A DNA stretch of 64,000 nt from Mycobacterium sp. IS-836 (GCF_001954275.1 NZ_MBEU01000014.1:1-64000); one strand, 5' to 3'; positions 40,787-49,172 are shown, numbered from the stretch's first letter. Numbers and translations are program-made. The notes: generated by a model not told the origin, from the sequence alone.

Positions 40787-41428
40787 CTAGGAGACCGACG
40801 CCTCCGGCTCCATCGGCAGTGCGCCCGACGGCTGATCGGCGGCCGGGAGGTTTCCTAAATCGTCGCGTGCGTTCCCGGCGGCCAGTACCGCGTACACCAG
40901 CGCGGCGACGCCTGCGGGCCACAGCAGGGTGAGGACCGCCTGCAGCGGACCCGGGCCGAAGAACACCGGCGGGGCCTGCACAACGTACGCGACCGCCGGC
41001 TTTCCGACCAGCGGCACCGCGTCGAAGTTCACCGCGCCGTAGCGCAGCAGAACCGACAGCGCACCCACCGCGCTGGCGGCCGCCGCGACGACCACCATGC
41101 CGACCGATAGGCCGACGACCATGGCCGGGCCTCGACGCTCGCGCCGCTGCCACGCCAGCACCGGCGCAATCACCGACACCACCGTCAGCAGGCCCAACAT
41201 TAGGCAAGGCGCGTTGAAGAAGTGCCCCGATTCGGTGCCCAGGTACTCGTGCACCCGTTCACCCGCGCGGGTGATCGCCACCGCCACATGGATCGGCGGC
41301 GCAATCCACGCCCACAGGCCGCCGATCAACGCGCCGATCACCGAAAACCCCAGTGCCGCAATGGCAATCGGACGCGCCCGGAAGCCCCGCGCGACTCTGG
41401 TCGGCTCCGGCCGGGAAGGTTCGGTCAC
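40787..41428 (-). CDS. DUF2567 membrane protein
   Basis: The 213-residue protein has four hydrophobic helices: about 20-42, 70-92, 100-122 and 170-190. It corresponds to Rv1591; no function is known. GTG 41428 overlaps the bsaP stop (GTGA), so it is translated with bsaP and bioB; the longer frame to 41527 lies inside bsaP. Confidence 0.8.
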   Translation of the reverse strand: MTEPSRPEPTRVARGFRARPIAIAALGFSVIGALIGGLWAWIAPPIHVAVAITRAGERVHEYLGTESGHFFNAPCLMLGLLTVVSVIAPVLAWQRRERRGPAMVVGLSVGMVVVAAAASAVGALSVLLRYGAVNFDAVPLVGKPAVAYVVQAPPVFFGPGPLQAVLTLLWPAGVAALVYAVLAAGNARDDLGNLPAADQPSGALPMEPEASVS

Positions 41429-41661
41429 CGCTGCGCCTCCAAGTCGGCCGAGTCCACCACTCCGTGCCGCGAGCATCGCGCCCGCCAGCCGTCGGGGCGA
41501 ACCTGTACCACCATTCGGCGTCCACATTCGGCACAGAACCGCGGCGGCTCGAGGCCCAGCCGGGCCGCCGTCGGTGACACTGTGCCCCCCAATTCCCCGG
41601 TGTAGACGTTGTAGACACCGGCGCCGACGGGGGCGCCTAGATCCCGCACCACAATTGTCAA
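41425..41661 (-). CDS. bsaP: Biotin synthase auxiliary protein
   Basis: The 78-residue protein has a short strand-rich N-terminus ([11 protein letters not shown]) and three cysteines, CAEC plus a later RARCSRHG, suited to an iron-sulfur cluster. The homologue Rv1590 has recently been described as BsaP, which binds a sulfur-rich iron-sulfur cluster and helps BioB insert sulfur into dethiobiotin. Its place 21 nt downstream of bioB, in the same direction, fits. The identification rests on remembered literature and position. Confidence 0.75.
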   Translation of the reverse strand: MTIVVRDLGAPVGAGVYNVYTGELGGTVSPTAARLGLEPPRFCAECGRRMVVQVRPDGWRARCSRHGVVDSADLEAQR

Positions 41662-41682
41662 ACCTAGCGGCTACAAGGCGGC

Positions 41683-42720
41683 TTACAAGCTGGCATTGAG
41701 CGCCTTGATGGGCATCTGGAGATCGTCGAGCAGTTCCAGATCCGCCTCGGCCGGGCGGCCCAGCGTGGTCAGGTAGTTGCCGACGATGACGGCGTTGATG
41801 CCGCCCAGGATGCCCTTCTTGGCCCCGAGATCGCCCAGGGTGATCTCACGGCCGCCGGCGAAGCGCAGCATGGTGCGCGGCAACGCCAGCCGGAATGCCG
41901 CCACCGACTTCAGCGCCTCGCTGACCGGCAGCACCTCCAGGTCGCCGAACGGCGTGCCCGGCCGCGGGTTGAGGAAGTTCAACGGCACCTCGTCGGGACC
42001 GAGCTCGGCGAGCTCGCCGGCGAATTCCGCGCGTTGTTCCAGGGTCTCTCCCATGCCGAGGATGCCGCCGCAGCAGACCTCCATGCCGGCGTCGCGCACC
42101 ATCGACAGGGTCTGCCAGCGCTCCTCCCACGTGTGGGTGGTGACGACGTTGGTGAAGTACGAGCGCGCGGTCTCGAGGTTGTGGTTATAGCGGTGCACAC
42201 CCATCGCCGAGAGCTGCTCGACCTGCTCGGCGGTCAGCATGCCCAGCGAGCAGGCGATGTTGATCTCGACCTCGTCGCGGATCGCCTCGATGCCGGCCGC
42301 GACCTGGGCCATCAGCCGCTCGTCGGGTCCGCGCACGGCGGCGACGATGCAGAATTCCGTGGCGCCAGATTTGGCGGTCTGTTTCGCGGCCTCCACCAGG
42401 CTCGGGATGTCCAGCCGGGCGCTGCGCACCGGCGACGTGAAGAGGCCCGACTGGGAGCAGAAATGGCAATCCTCGGGGCACCCGCCGGTCTTCAGGCTGA
42501 TGATGCCCTCGACCTCGACCTCCGGGCCACACCAGCGCATCCGCACCTCGTGCGCCAGCGCCAGCAGCTCGTCGAGCCGCTCGTCGGGGAGCCGCAGCAC
42601 CCGCAGCACCTGGTCGGAGCTCAGCCCCTCGCCGCGCTCCAGCACCTGATCCCGGGCGACCGCCAGGATGTCCTGGTCGTCGCCGGCTTCGGCGCTCCGC
42701 CGAGTTGCCGCTTGAGTCAC
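41683..42720 (-). CDS. bioB: Biotin synthase
   Basis: The 345-residue radical SAM enzyme inserts sulfur into dethiobiotin. The SAM cluster motif is CPEDCHFC, followed by the second-cluster residues ([22 protein letters not shown], with the arginine in FAGGREI). GTG 42720 has GGCAGGAGAG about 8 nt upstream. It starts a bioB-bsaP-DUF2567 unit that has its own candidate BioQ-type operator. Confidence 0.96.
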   Translation of the reverse strand: MTQAATRRSAEAGDDQDILAVARDQVLERGEGLSSDQVLRVLRLPDERLDELLALAHEVRMRWCGPEVEVEGIISLKTGGCPEDCHFCSQSGLFTSPVRSARLDIPSLVEAAKQTAKSGATEFCIVAAVRGPDERLMAQVAAGIEAIRDEVEINIACSLGMLTAEQVEQLSAMGVHRYNHNLETARSYFTNVVTTHTWEERWQTLSMVRDAGMEVCCGGILGMGETLEQRAEFAGELAELGPDEVPLNFLNPRPGTPFGDLEVLPVSEALKSVAAFRLALPRTMLRFAGGREITLGDLGAKKGILGGINAVIVGNYLTTLGRPAEADLELLDDLQMPIKALNASL

Positions 42721-42742
42721 CCGTACTCTCCTGCCTCTGCCT

Positions 42743-42764
42743 CGTGTCCGCACGTCAGGACACG
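42743..42764. promoter_or_regulatory. Inverted repeat in the bioB leader
   Basis: CGTGTCC (42743-42749) and GGACACG (42758-42764) are perfect 7-bp arms with an 8-nt loop, lying in the bioB 5' untranslated region 23 nt before its start. It may be an RNA hairpin or a protein site. Confidence 0.35.
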
Positions 42765-42793
42765 TCTGCCAGCCCTCGTGGCGGCAGCCCGAA

Positions 42794-42817
42794 TGAAAAG
42801 GTGTTCAAAGTAGGGTA
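42794..42817 (-). promoter_or_regulatory. bioB promoter with candidate BioQ-type operator
   Basis: On the minus strand TACCCT (42817-42812) is a TANNNT -10. Four nt later comes TGAACACCTTTTCA (42807-42794), whose ends TGAA...TTCA are symmetric and whose first half matches the TGAAC half-site of the biotin repressor BioQ. The operator would cover the transcription start, about 85 nt before the bioB start codon. The match is partial, so the regulator is inferred. Confidence 0.45.
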
Positions 42818-42846
42818 ACGGCCGCCGTAGATGCGAACCCCCGGGG

Positions 42847-42852
42847 TATACG
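42847..42852 (+). promoter_or_regulatory. Possible variant -10 (TATACG) for the small membrane protein
   Basis: TATACG ends 6 nt before ATG 42859, as in the leaderless genes of this window, but has G instead of T at the last place. A second hexamer, TAGGGT (42811-42816), could serve a longer transcript. Confidence 0.3.
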
Positions 42853-42858
42853 ACCACC

Positions 42859-43044
42859 ATGACCACCGCGCACGTCGTCTACATGGCACACCACATGCTA
42901 TTGCTCGCCGTACCGGCGTTTTTGCCGGCGGTGATCGTCGTGGGGGTGGTCCTCTACGTCGCGCTGCGCGATCGCCGCGCCGGCCGCGGCACGCCCGGCG
43001 ATTCCGGCCCGGGATCCGAACCCGCCGACAAAAAGCGTGATTGA
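42859..43044 (+). CDS. Small single-span membrane protein, first gene of the membrane/cupredoxin cassette
   Basis: The 61-residue protein has a His-rich start (AHVVYMAHHM), one membrane helix (about 12-34) and a charged Gly/Pro-rich tail ending KKRD. I do not recognise a named family. Support for it being real comes from the ordinary codon bias, the clean membrane topology (basic RDRR after the helix), the absence of any overlapping gene and its co-direction with the three genes that follow. An alternative frame here (42831-43040) gives an Arg-rich nonsense protein. Confidence 0.6.
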   Translation: MTTAHVVYMAHHMLLLAVPAFLPAVIVVGVVLYVALRDRRAGRGTPGDSGPGSEPADKKRD

Positions 43045-43072
43045 CCGCGCGTGAATCGGGGCATTACCAACT

Positions 43073-43107
43073 CGATCGCGAACTTACCTCCAAGTAAGAA
43101 GCGATCG
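43073..43107. promoter_or_regulatory. Two-step inverted repeat upstream of the large membrane protein
   Basis: Outer arms CGATCGC (43073-43079) and GCGATCG (43101-43107) and inner arms CTTAC (43083-43087) and GTAAG (43094-43098) are all perfect and nested around CTCCAA. It lies in the 113-nt gap between the small membrane protein and the large one, about 50 nt before the latter. It could be a repressor or MerR-like site, or an RNA hairpin setting the expression ratio. Confidence 0.5.
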
Positions 43108-43157
43108 TCGGATCAATTTCTCCCGGGACGGCCCGGCGTGGTTGGGAGGGCGTGACG

Positions 43158-44999
43158 ATGAACGCGACGGAACTGACGATTGTTGCCGAAGCACCGGCGC
43201 GCGGTGCGGGGCTGAACCAGGTGATCGGGCTGTCGATCGCCGCGGTGGTGATAGCGGTGGCCATGCTGTGGATCGGGCATGCGCATCGCACCCACCGCAT
43301 CGAATGGCTGACCCGGGTCGCCGACCGGCTGGGCGAGAAGTTCCACCGGCCCAACTGGGTGGCCCTGCCGGTGCTGGTGTTCACCACGTCGATCATCTGC
43401 GCCCTGTTCGGGTTCATCTGGGACGTCAGCTGGCACATCGGCAATGGCCGCGACCCCGGACCGCTGGCCAACCCGGCGCACTACTTCATCATCATCGGAC
43501 TGTTCGGAATCTTCGTGGGCGGCATGCTCGCGGTGGTGCTGCCGTTCGGTAAGCCCGGCCCGGCGGCGGTGCGCATCACCGAGAACTGGTATGCGCCGGT
43601 GGGCGGCGTGCTGATGGCGGGCTGCGGCCTCTACGCGATGATCGGGTTCCCGCTCGACGACATCTGGCACCGGATCTTTGGTCAAGATGTAACCCTTTGG
43701 GGCCCAACGCATTTGATGATGATCGGCGGCGCCTGCTTTTCACTTTTCGCGGTGCTGATGCTGGAGCGCGAGGGCGAGGCCCAAGAGGTCGGGGAGGTCT
43801 ACCACGGCCCCTTCATCACGTTGCTGCGCTACCTGTCCTTCGGCGGATTGTTCATCGGCCTGTCGGTCTACCAGATCGAGTTCGACTTCGGGGTCCCGCA
43901 GTTCCGCCTGGTTTTTCAGCCGATGCTGATCGCCGCGGCCGCCGCGCTGGCGGCGGTTGCCGCGCGCGTCACGATGGGTCGGGGGGCCGCGGTCGTGGCG
44001 GCATTGTTCGCGATCGCACTGCGCGGCGGGGTGGCCCTGCTGGTCGGTCCCATCCTGGGCGCGCCGATCAACTGGTTCCCGCTGTACCTCGGCCCCGCGG
44101 TGGTGGTCGAGCTCGTAGCGCTCACCCCACTGTTCAAGCGCCCCATCGCTTTTGGTGCCGTTTCCGGCCTGGCCGTGGCGACTGTCGGGCTGTGGCTGGA
44201 GTCCCTGTGGATCGGGGCGGTGTACCACTACCCCTGGCCCACCAAGATGTGGGGCGAGGCGCTGGCGATGTCGGTGCCCGTTGCGGTGCTGACCGGAATC
44301 TGCGGCGCGCTGTTCGGCATGGTGTTGACCGGCCAGCGGCTACCGGGCAGGCGGATCGGCATTGCCGTTGTGGCGTTGACGGTGTTGGTGATCGGCGGTG
44401 CGGTGGCCAACGGGTTGCACATCGTGGTGCCGCGTCAAAACACCGCCACCATCGCTCTGACGGACCAGCCCAGCCCCCCGGGGCGGCGCATGGTGACGGC
44501 CGACGTGCAGCTCACGCCGCCCGACATGGTGAGCAACAACCCGGAGTGGCTGACGATCCTGTCCTGGCAGGGCCGGATGGAGAATAACCGCGGCCTGATG
44601 GTCGACCGGCTCGCCAAGGTCGGGCCCGGTCACTACCGGTCCACCCAGCCGGTTCCGGCATGGGGATCCTGGAAGACGCTGCTGCGGGTGCAGGACGGCT
44701 ACACGCTGACGGCGGTGCCGATCTACGAGCCGGCCGACGACGCCATCCCGGCGCCCGAGGTCCCCGCCCTGGCGTCGAGCACGCGGCCGTTCGTCCTCGA
44801 GGTCACGATCCTGCAGCGCGAACGCGACCAGGGCGCGCCGACCTGGCTGTTCACCGCCGGCTCGATCGTGGTGCTCTTCTTGACGCTGATGGTGATCACC
44901 GCCCTGACGTGGGGCGCCGGTCGCCTCGGCTACGCGACGGGTGAGCCGGAGCCGGTCGAAGAGAAGCAGCCCGTGCCCGGCGCTCCGCGAGCGGCGTGA
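43158..44999 (+). CDS. Large polytopic membrane protein with paired D-x3-H-xn-H motifs, unknown function
   Basis: The 613-residue protein has about twelve membrane helices (residues 20-425), an outward-facing soluble domain (about 430-580, with LTPPDMVSNNPEWLTILSWQ and VGPGHYRSTQPVPAWGSW) and a final helix, then an acidic tail. Two similar motifs stand near helix ends: D89-x3-H93-x14-H108 and D167-x3-H171-x13-H185 (DDIWHRIFGQDVTLWGPTH). They look like metal-ligand sets and recall the D-x3-H-x12-H copper site of PmoC/AmoC, though homology is not claimed. ATG 43158 is chosen because GGGAGGG (43144-43150) is 7 nt upstream. The lipoprotein gene follows after 4 nt. Confidence 0.7.
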   Translation: MNATELTIVAEAPARGAGLNQVIGLSIAAVVIAVAMLWIGHAHRTHRIEWLTRVADRLGEKFHRPNWVALPVLVFTTSIICALFGFIWDVSWHIGNGRDPGPLANPAHYFIIIGLFGIFVGGMLAVVLPFGKPGPAAVRITENWYAPVGGVLMAGCGLYAMIGFPLDDIWHRIFGQDVTLWGPTHLMMIGGACFSLFAVLMLEREGEAQEVGEVYHGPFITLLRYLSFGGLFIGLSVYQIEFDFGVPQFRLVFQPMLIAAAAALAAVAARVTMGRGAAVVAALFAIALRGGVALLVGPILGAPINWFPLYLGPAVVVELVALTPLFKRPIAFGAVSGLAVATVGLWLESLWIGAVYHYPWPTKMWGEALAMSVPVAVLTGICGALFGMVLTGQRLPGRRIGIAVVALTVLVIGGAVANGLHIVVPRQNTATIALTDQPSPPGRRMVTADVQLTPPDMVSNNPEWLTILSWQGRMENNRGLMVDRLAKVGPGHYRSTQPVPAWGSWKTLLRVQDGYTLTAVPIYEPADDAIPAPEVPALASSTRPFVLEVTILQRERDQGAPTWLFTAGSIVVLFLTLMVITALTWGAGRLGYATGEPEPVEEKQPVPGAPRAA

Positions 45000-45003
45000 C
45001 GCG

Positions 45004-45369
45004 ATGACGGTTCGCAACGCCCTCATTTCCGCGTGGGTGGTGGCGCTGGTGTGCGGCCTGGTTGGCTGCGGCGGTAAGTCGCCGAGCCAGCCGCCCGCCG
45101 CCGGCTTGGACGTCAACGTCACGATCGCGAACGGCCAAGTCACGCCGACCAACGCCACGCTGCAGGCAAAGGTCAAGCAGCAGATCACCTTTCACGTCAC
45201 CAGCGACGTCGCCGACGAGCTGCACGTCCACTCGGAGCCCGACCACAAGTTCCAAGTCGCGGCCGCACCGAATCAGACATTTCAGTTCAGCGTCGATGTC
45301 CCCGGCAAAGTCGAAGTCGAGCTACACCACCTGGACCGCACGATCGCGACCATTCAAGTTCAACCGTGA
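45004..45369 (+). CDS. Cupredoxin-like lipoprotein
   Basis: The 121-residue protein has a lipoprotein signal with lipobox LVGC (C22), then a short linker and one beta-sandwich domain. The pattern VTIANGQVTPTNATLQAKVK, ITFHVTSDVADELHVHSEP and FQFSVDVPGKVEVELHH is that of cupredoxin-like domains such as those of EfeO relatives. Candidate metal ligands are the histidines in ELHVHSEPDH and ELHHLD; there is no cysteine in the mature domain, so it is not a classical blue copper protein. ATG 45004 is 4 nt after the preceding stop; the gene end overlaps the next start (GTGA). Confidence 0.75.
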   Translation: MTVRNALISAWVVALVCGLVGCGGKSPSQPPAAGLDVNVTIANGQVTPTNATLQAKVKQQITFHVTSDVADELHVHSEPDHKFQVAAAPNQTFQFSVDVPGKVEVELHHLDRTIATIQVQP

Positions 45370-46718
45370 CGGTGTTGCTCGCACACGGCCTGGGTGGGTC
45401 GAGCGATCTCCCGGTCCCCTACGCCTACGCGATGGTCGGTGCGGCATGGGCATTGACGTTCACGTTCGCCTTGGTCGCGTTCGCGTGGCGGCAGCCGAGG
45501 TTTGACCCCGACGCGCCCGGCCGCGCGCTGCCGGCCGCGGTGACCACACTGGTCGACGCCCGCGCGACACGCTGGACGGCGGCGGGCGTGGCACTGGCCT
45601 TCGCGGTCTGGGCGGCGCTGGCGGGTGTGTGCGGTCCGCAGACGCAGACCAACGGCCTGCTCGGGGCGTTCTACGTGCTGCTGTGGGTCGGATTGGTCGC
45701 GCTCTCCCTGGCGTTCGGCCCGGTATGGCGGGTGATCTCGCCGGTGCGCACGGTGTACCTGCTGCTGCGACGCGTCGCCCCGCAACGGATGGGACGGTCG
45801 CGGCTGTCCTATCCCGAAAGCTGGGGCTACCGCCCGGCGGCGGCGGGCCTGTTCGCTTTCGTCTGGCTGGAATTGGCGAGCCCGAACTCGGCCTCGCTGG
45901 TTTGGGTGAAGTCGTGGCTGCTGGTCTACGTCGTGGTGTTGCTGGGCGGGGCGTGGTTGTGCGGCCAACGCTTCCTGGCCCGCGTCGACCCGTTCGGCGT
46001 GTACAGCATGGCGGTGTCGCGGCTTTCACCGTTTCGCCGCTCTCCGACGACCGGGCGGATCGTCATCGGCAACCCTTTCGACCATCTGCCGTCCCTGCCC
46101 GTGCGCCCGGGTGTTGTCGCGATGCTGGCGGTGTTGCTGGGGTCGACGGCGTTCGACAGTTACTCGTCGTCGCCTACGTGGCGCGGCTTCGCCGACCGGC
46201 TTGCCCGCCTCGCCCACGGCGTGCCGGCGACGCTGTCGTCGTCGATCCTGCGGACGATCGGCCTGCTGGTGTTCGTTTCAGTTGTCGCACTGACGTTTTC
46301 GCTCGCCGCGCGGGCCACCGGCGGAGTCGACCGCGAGGAGCGTCGCGCGCTGCCCGGCCGGATGGCGCATTCGCTGATCCCGATTGTCGTGGGCTACATC
46401 TTCGCCCACTACCTCTCGTACCTCGTGGAGCGCGGACAGCAAGCCGTCATCGCCCTCGCCGATCCGTTCGGTCGCGGATGGAATCCGTTGGGGCTGGCGC
46501 ACTCTCATGTCGCCTATGTGTTGTCGACGCATCCGCCGGTGCTGGCCGGCATCAAGGTGGGTTGCGTGGTGACGGGCCACATCGTGGCGGTGATCGCCGC
46601 GCACGACAAGGCGCTTCGACTGCTGCCCGCCGGCCATCAGCTCACCGGGCAGCTGACCATGATGCTGGTCATGGTCGGCTACACCTTCACCGGCCTGTAC
46701 CTGCTGTTCGGCGGATAG
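45366..46718 (+). CDS. Polytopic membrane protein resembling proteins annotated as fenitrothion hydrolase
   Basis: The 450-residue protein has about ten membrane helices and starts with LLAHGLGGSSDLPVPYAYAM, a pattern I recall from membrane proteins named after the FedA fenitrothion hydrolase; that name need not reflect the role here. The last third is rich in membrane histidines: GYIFAHYLSYLVERGQ, GLAHSHVAYVLSTHPP and VVTGHIVAVIAAHDKAL, suggesting haem or metal binding. GTG 45366 overlaps the lipoprotein stop, so the three large genes of the cassette are translationally coupled. It is convergent with the 2H phosphoesterase gene, 5 nt away. Confidence 0.7.
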   Translation: MTVLLAHGLGGSSDLPVPYAYAMVGAAWALTFTFALVAFAWRQPRFDPDAPGRALPAAVTTLVDARATRWTAAGVALAFAVWAALAGVCGPQTQTNGLLGAFYVLLWVGLVALSLAFGPVWRVISPVRTVYLLLRRVAPQRMGRSRLSYPESWGYRPAAAGLFAFVWLELASPNSASLVWVKSWLLVYVVVLLGGAWLCGQRFLARVDPFGVYSMAVSRLSPFRRSPTTGRIVIGNPFDHLPSLPVRPGVVAMLAVLLGSTAFDSYSSSPTWRGFADRLARLAHGVPATLSSSILRTIGLLVFVSVVALTFSLAARATGGVDREERRALPGRMAHSLIPIVVGYIFAHYLSYLVERGQQAVIALADPFGRGWNPLGLAHSHVAYVLSTHPPVLAGIKVGCVVTGHIVAVIAAHDKALRLLPAGHQLTGQLTMMLVMVGYTFTGLYLLFGG

Positions 46719-46723
46719 CCGTG

Positions 46724-47233
46724 TCAGCCGATCAGGTGCTCGGCGCGCTTGCCACCGTCCCAGCGCCGCAGGGCCGCGAAGCGCCCGTCGATCTGCGACG
46801 GCCGGCCCGCGATGCGCAGCGCCCGCCCGAGCTGGCCCCCGCCGACCCGGCGGGCCAGCGTGACGTGCGCGGTCCACTGACCGGGCACGCTGTTGGGCAT
46901 CGGCGCGGGCAACAGATGGGGACCGCACAGCCGGTGCACCTCGGCGTGCAGCGCCAACAGCTCGGCCGTCGGCACCACCAGGCGCGCGAAGACGACGTTG
47001 GCCCGGCCGAACAGCACCGGCGCGCCGATCGCGGCGACCAGCGGGAGCCGCTCGCTCAGCGGCCGCAGCAGCTCGTCGACGTCGACGGCGACGCGCTCCG
47101 CGACGGCCAGCGTCACGTGCGGGCGACTGGCCGGCGCCTGGCTGGGGATCCCTGCCCCGGCCAGGTCTGCCCAGATGCGGCGGATCGCCGCCTCGGTGTC
47201 GTGGTCGAAGACCAGCTCGATCGAATGGACCAT
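46724..47233 (-). CDS. 2H phosphoesterase (2'-5' RNA ligase-like) family protein
   Basis: The 169-residue protein carries both HxT motifs of the 2H superfamily: H39-V-T41 in SRPHVTLAV and H123-V-T125 in WTAHVTLAR. Members hydrolyse cyclic or 2'-5' phosphodiester bonds in RNA or nucleotides; the substrate is unknown. ATG 47233 shares one base with the bioD stop (TGATG), so it is the last gene of the bioA/F/D transcript unit despite no obvious link to biotin. It corresponds to Rv1571. Confidence 0.88.
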   Translation of the reverse strand: MVHSIELVFDHDTEAAIRRIWADLAGAGIPSQAPASRPHVTLAVAERVAVDVDELLRPLSERLPLVAAIGAPVLFGRANVVFARLVVPTAELLALHAEVHRLCGPHLLPAPMPNSVPGQWTAHVTLARRVGGGQLGRALRIAGRPSQIDGRFAALRRWDGGKRAEHLIG

Positions 47234-47913
47234 CAACCGACCAGTGTGGCTACCCAGTCGCGGTCGAACGCCGCCTTGCTCAGCGCCGCGAATTCCGCGG
47301 GGTGCATCGACCCGGCCCCCGCGGGCAGCTCGGCCCGCACCGGACCGAGCCGGGTCAGCGCGGACCGGTTCGAGGTCTCCACCGGCCCGGGCCGCGCCGG
47401 CCAGCTGCCAATCACCAAACCGGAGCACGAAACACCGTGTGCGGCAAGCGCTTCCACGGTCAGCGCGGTGTGGTTGAGGGTGCCCAGCTCCGCGCTGACC
47501 GCGACCAGCGCCGCGGCGCCCAGGTCGACGGCGAGATCGCGCAGGGTGACGCCGCCGTCCGCGAGTTCGACCAGCAGCCCGCCGGCACCCTCGACCAGGG
47601 TCAGCCGCCCCGGGCGGTCCAGATCGCCGATGAGCCGCAGCACCTCCGCTCGGGTGGGTAGGGCCCTCCCGGCCTGCTCGGCCGCCGCGACCGGCGCCAG
47701 CGGCCGCGGGTATCGCGCCAGCCCGGCGAGTTCGGTCACCCCGGACAGCCGGGCCACGTCGGCGAGGTCGTCGTCGCCGCAGTCGGTGCCCGTCTGGACG
47801 GGCTTACACACGGCCACGTCGATGCCGGCCTGACGCGCATGCGACGCGAGGGCCGCGGTGACGACCGTCTTACCGACGCCCGTGCCGGTGCCGGTGACGA
47901 CCAGAACGGTCAA
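47233..47913 (-). CDS. bioD: Dethiobiotin synthetase
   Basis: The 226-residue ATP-dependent enzyme closes the ureido ring of dethiobiotin from DAPA and CO2. The P-loop is [14 protein letters not shown], with the lysine of the DAPA site in CKPVQTG and [11 protein letters not shown]. The start is TTG 47913, overlapping the bioF stop (TTGA). Confidence 0.95.
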   Translation of the reverse strand: MTVLVVTGTGTGVGKTVVTAALASHARQAGIDVAVCKPVQTGTDCGDDDLADVARLSGVTELAGLARYPRPLAPVAAAEQAGRALPTRAEVLRLIGDLDRPGRLTLVEGAGGLLVELADGGVTLRDLAVDLGAAALVAVSAELGTLNHTALTVEALAAHGVSCSGLVIGSWPARPGPVETSNRSALTRLGPVRAELPAGAGSMHPAEFAALSKAAFDRDWVATLVG

Positions 47914-49070
47914 CGGCGCGCCACGGCAAGCACATCCGTCAGCACCCGGCGTGCGATCTCGAGTTCGGCGTCGTCAAGCGACGCGCGGGCGGTCAGCCGC
48001 AGCCGCGACGTCCCGGCGGGCACCGTCGGGGGCCGGAAGCAGCCCACCTTCACGCCGGCGTCCAGGCAAGCCGTCGCGGCGGCCAGCGCCACCTCCGGAT
48101 CGCCCAGGATCACCGACACCACAGCCGACTGCGGCACATCGGGTACCGCACAGATCCCGGCCAACGTGCGGGCGTGCCGCTGCACCGCCTGCGGCCGCCA
48201 CGGCTCGGAGCCCAGGATGTGCAGCGCGGCCCGCGCGGCACCCACGGCCGCGGGGGCCAGGCCGGTGTCGAAGATGAACGGGCGGGCGGCGTCGATCAGG
48301 TGGGCCCGCACCTGCGCCGGCCCCAGGACCGCCCCGCCTTGGCTGCCCAGCGCCTTGGACAGCGTGGTGGTCATCACGACGTCGGGCGCGCCCGCGAGCC
48401 CGAGCTCGTGCAGCAGCCCGCGCCCGCCGCCGCGCACGCCCAGGCCGTGCGCTTCGTCGACGATGAGCAGCGCGCGGTGTCGCCGGCACACGTCGTGCAG
48501 CTCCCGCAGGGGTGCGAGTGCGCCGTCGGCGCTGAACACCGAGTCGGTGATGACGACGGCGCGTTCCTCGCCGCGCGAACCCAGCGCCGCGTCCACCGCG
48601 CCGAGGTCGCGGTGCGGGGTCACGACTACCCGGGCACGCGACAGCCGGCACGCATCGACCAGGGACGCATGCGAATACGCGTCGGAAACCAGCAGCGAAC
48701 CGGGGCCGGACAGGCCGACGACGGCCCCGAGGTTGGCGGTGTAGCCCGAGGAGAACAGCAAACCCGTTGCGGCGCCGACATACTCGGCGAGCTCGGCCTC
48801 GAATTGCTGGTGCAGTTCGGTGTCACCGGTGACCAGGCGCGAACCCGTGGCGCCGGCGCCCCACATGCGCAGCGCCTGCACGCCGCCCTCGATGACGTCG
48901 GGGTGCTGGGAGAGTCCCAGGTAGTCGTTCGACGCGAGGTCCAGCTCGGTGGCGACGGCCGGCCTCGGCCGCAGCGAACGGCGCAGCCCGGCCTTGCGGC
49001 GCTGGGTCTCCACCGTCTCCAGCCAGGCCAGCGGGGAAACCTCGATCGGTGCCTGCTGGGCGGCGTTCAT
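47910..49070 (-). CDS. bioF: 8-amino-7-oxononanoate synthase
   Basis: The 386-residue PLP enzyme condenses pimeloyl thioester with alanine. [11 protein letters not shown] at the N-terminus, [12 protein letters not shown] and the PLP lysine segment [13 protein letters not shown] identify it. ATG 49070 is the start. In M. tuberculosis bioA lies directly upstream; here a secreted-protein gene on the opposite strand separates the two. Confidence 0.95.
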   Translation of the reverse strand: MNAAQQAPIEVSPLAWLETVETQRRKAGLRRSLRPRPAVATELDLASNDYLGLSQHPDVIEGGVQALRMWGAGATGSRLVTGDTELHQQFEAELAEYVGAATGLLFSSGYTANLGAVVGLSGPGSLLVSDAYSHASLVDACRLSRARVVVTPHRDLGAVDAALGSRGEERAVVITDSVFSADGALAPLRELHDVCRRHRALLIVDEAHGLGVRGGGRGLLHELGLAGAPDVVMTTTLSKALGSQGGAVLGPAQVRAHLIDAARPFIFDTGLAPAAVGAARAALHILGSEPWRPQAVQRHARTLAGICAVPDVPQSAVVSVILGDPEVALAAATACLDAGVKVGCFRPPTVPAGTSRLRLTARASLDDAELEIARRVLTDVLAVARR

Positions 49071-49172
49071 AGACCTAGAGCCTACGAGAGCCGGCGAGGC
49101 GAGCGACCACGGCCGTCGCCGAGGCGATCCCGTTAGTCATGTTTTGTTAACTTTTTTGGGGGCTCGGGGGCT

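Noticed and set aside
42831..43040. 69-codon frame overlapping the small membrane protein
   Set aside because: Arg- and His-rich, no membrane or domain features; the frame at 42859 is clearly better.
42859..46718. Prophage or insertion sequence in the variable biotin interval
   Set aside because: No integrase, transposase, terminal repeats or phage genes were seen.
45366..46718. Naming this gene fenitrothion hydrolase outright
   Set aside because: The likeness is from memory of annotated names and concerns a short N-terminal pattern; a xenobiotic-hydrolase role is not supported here.
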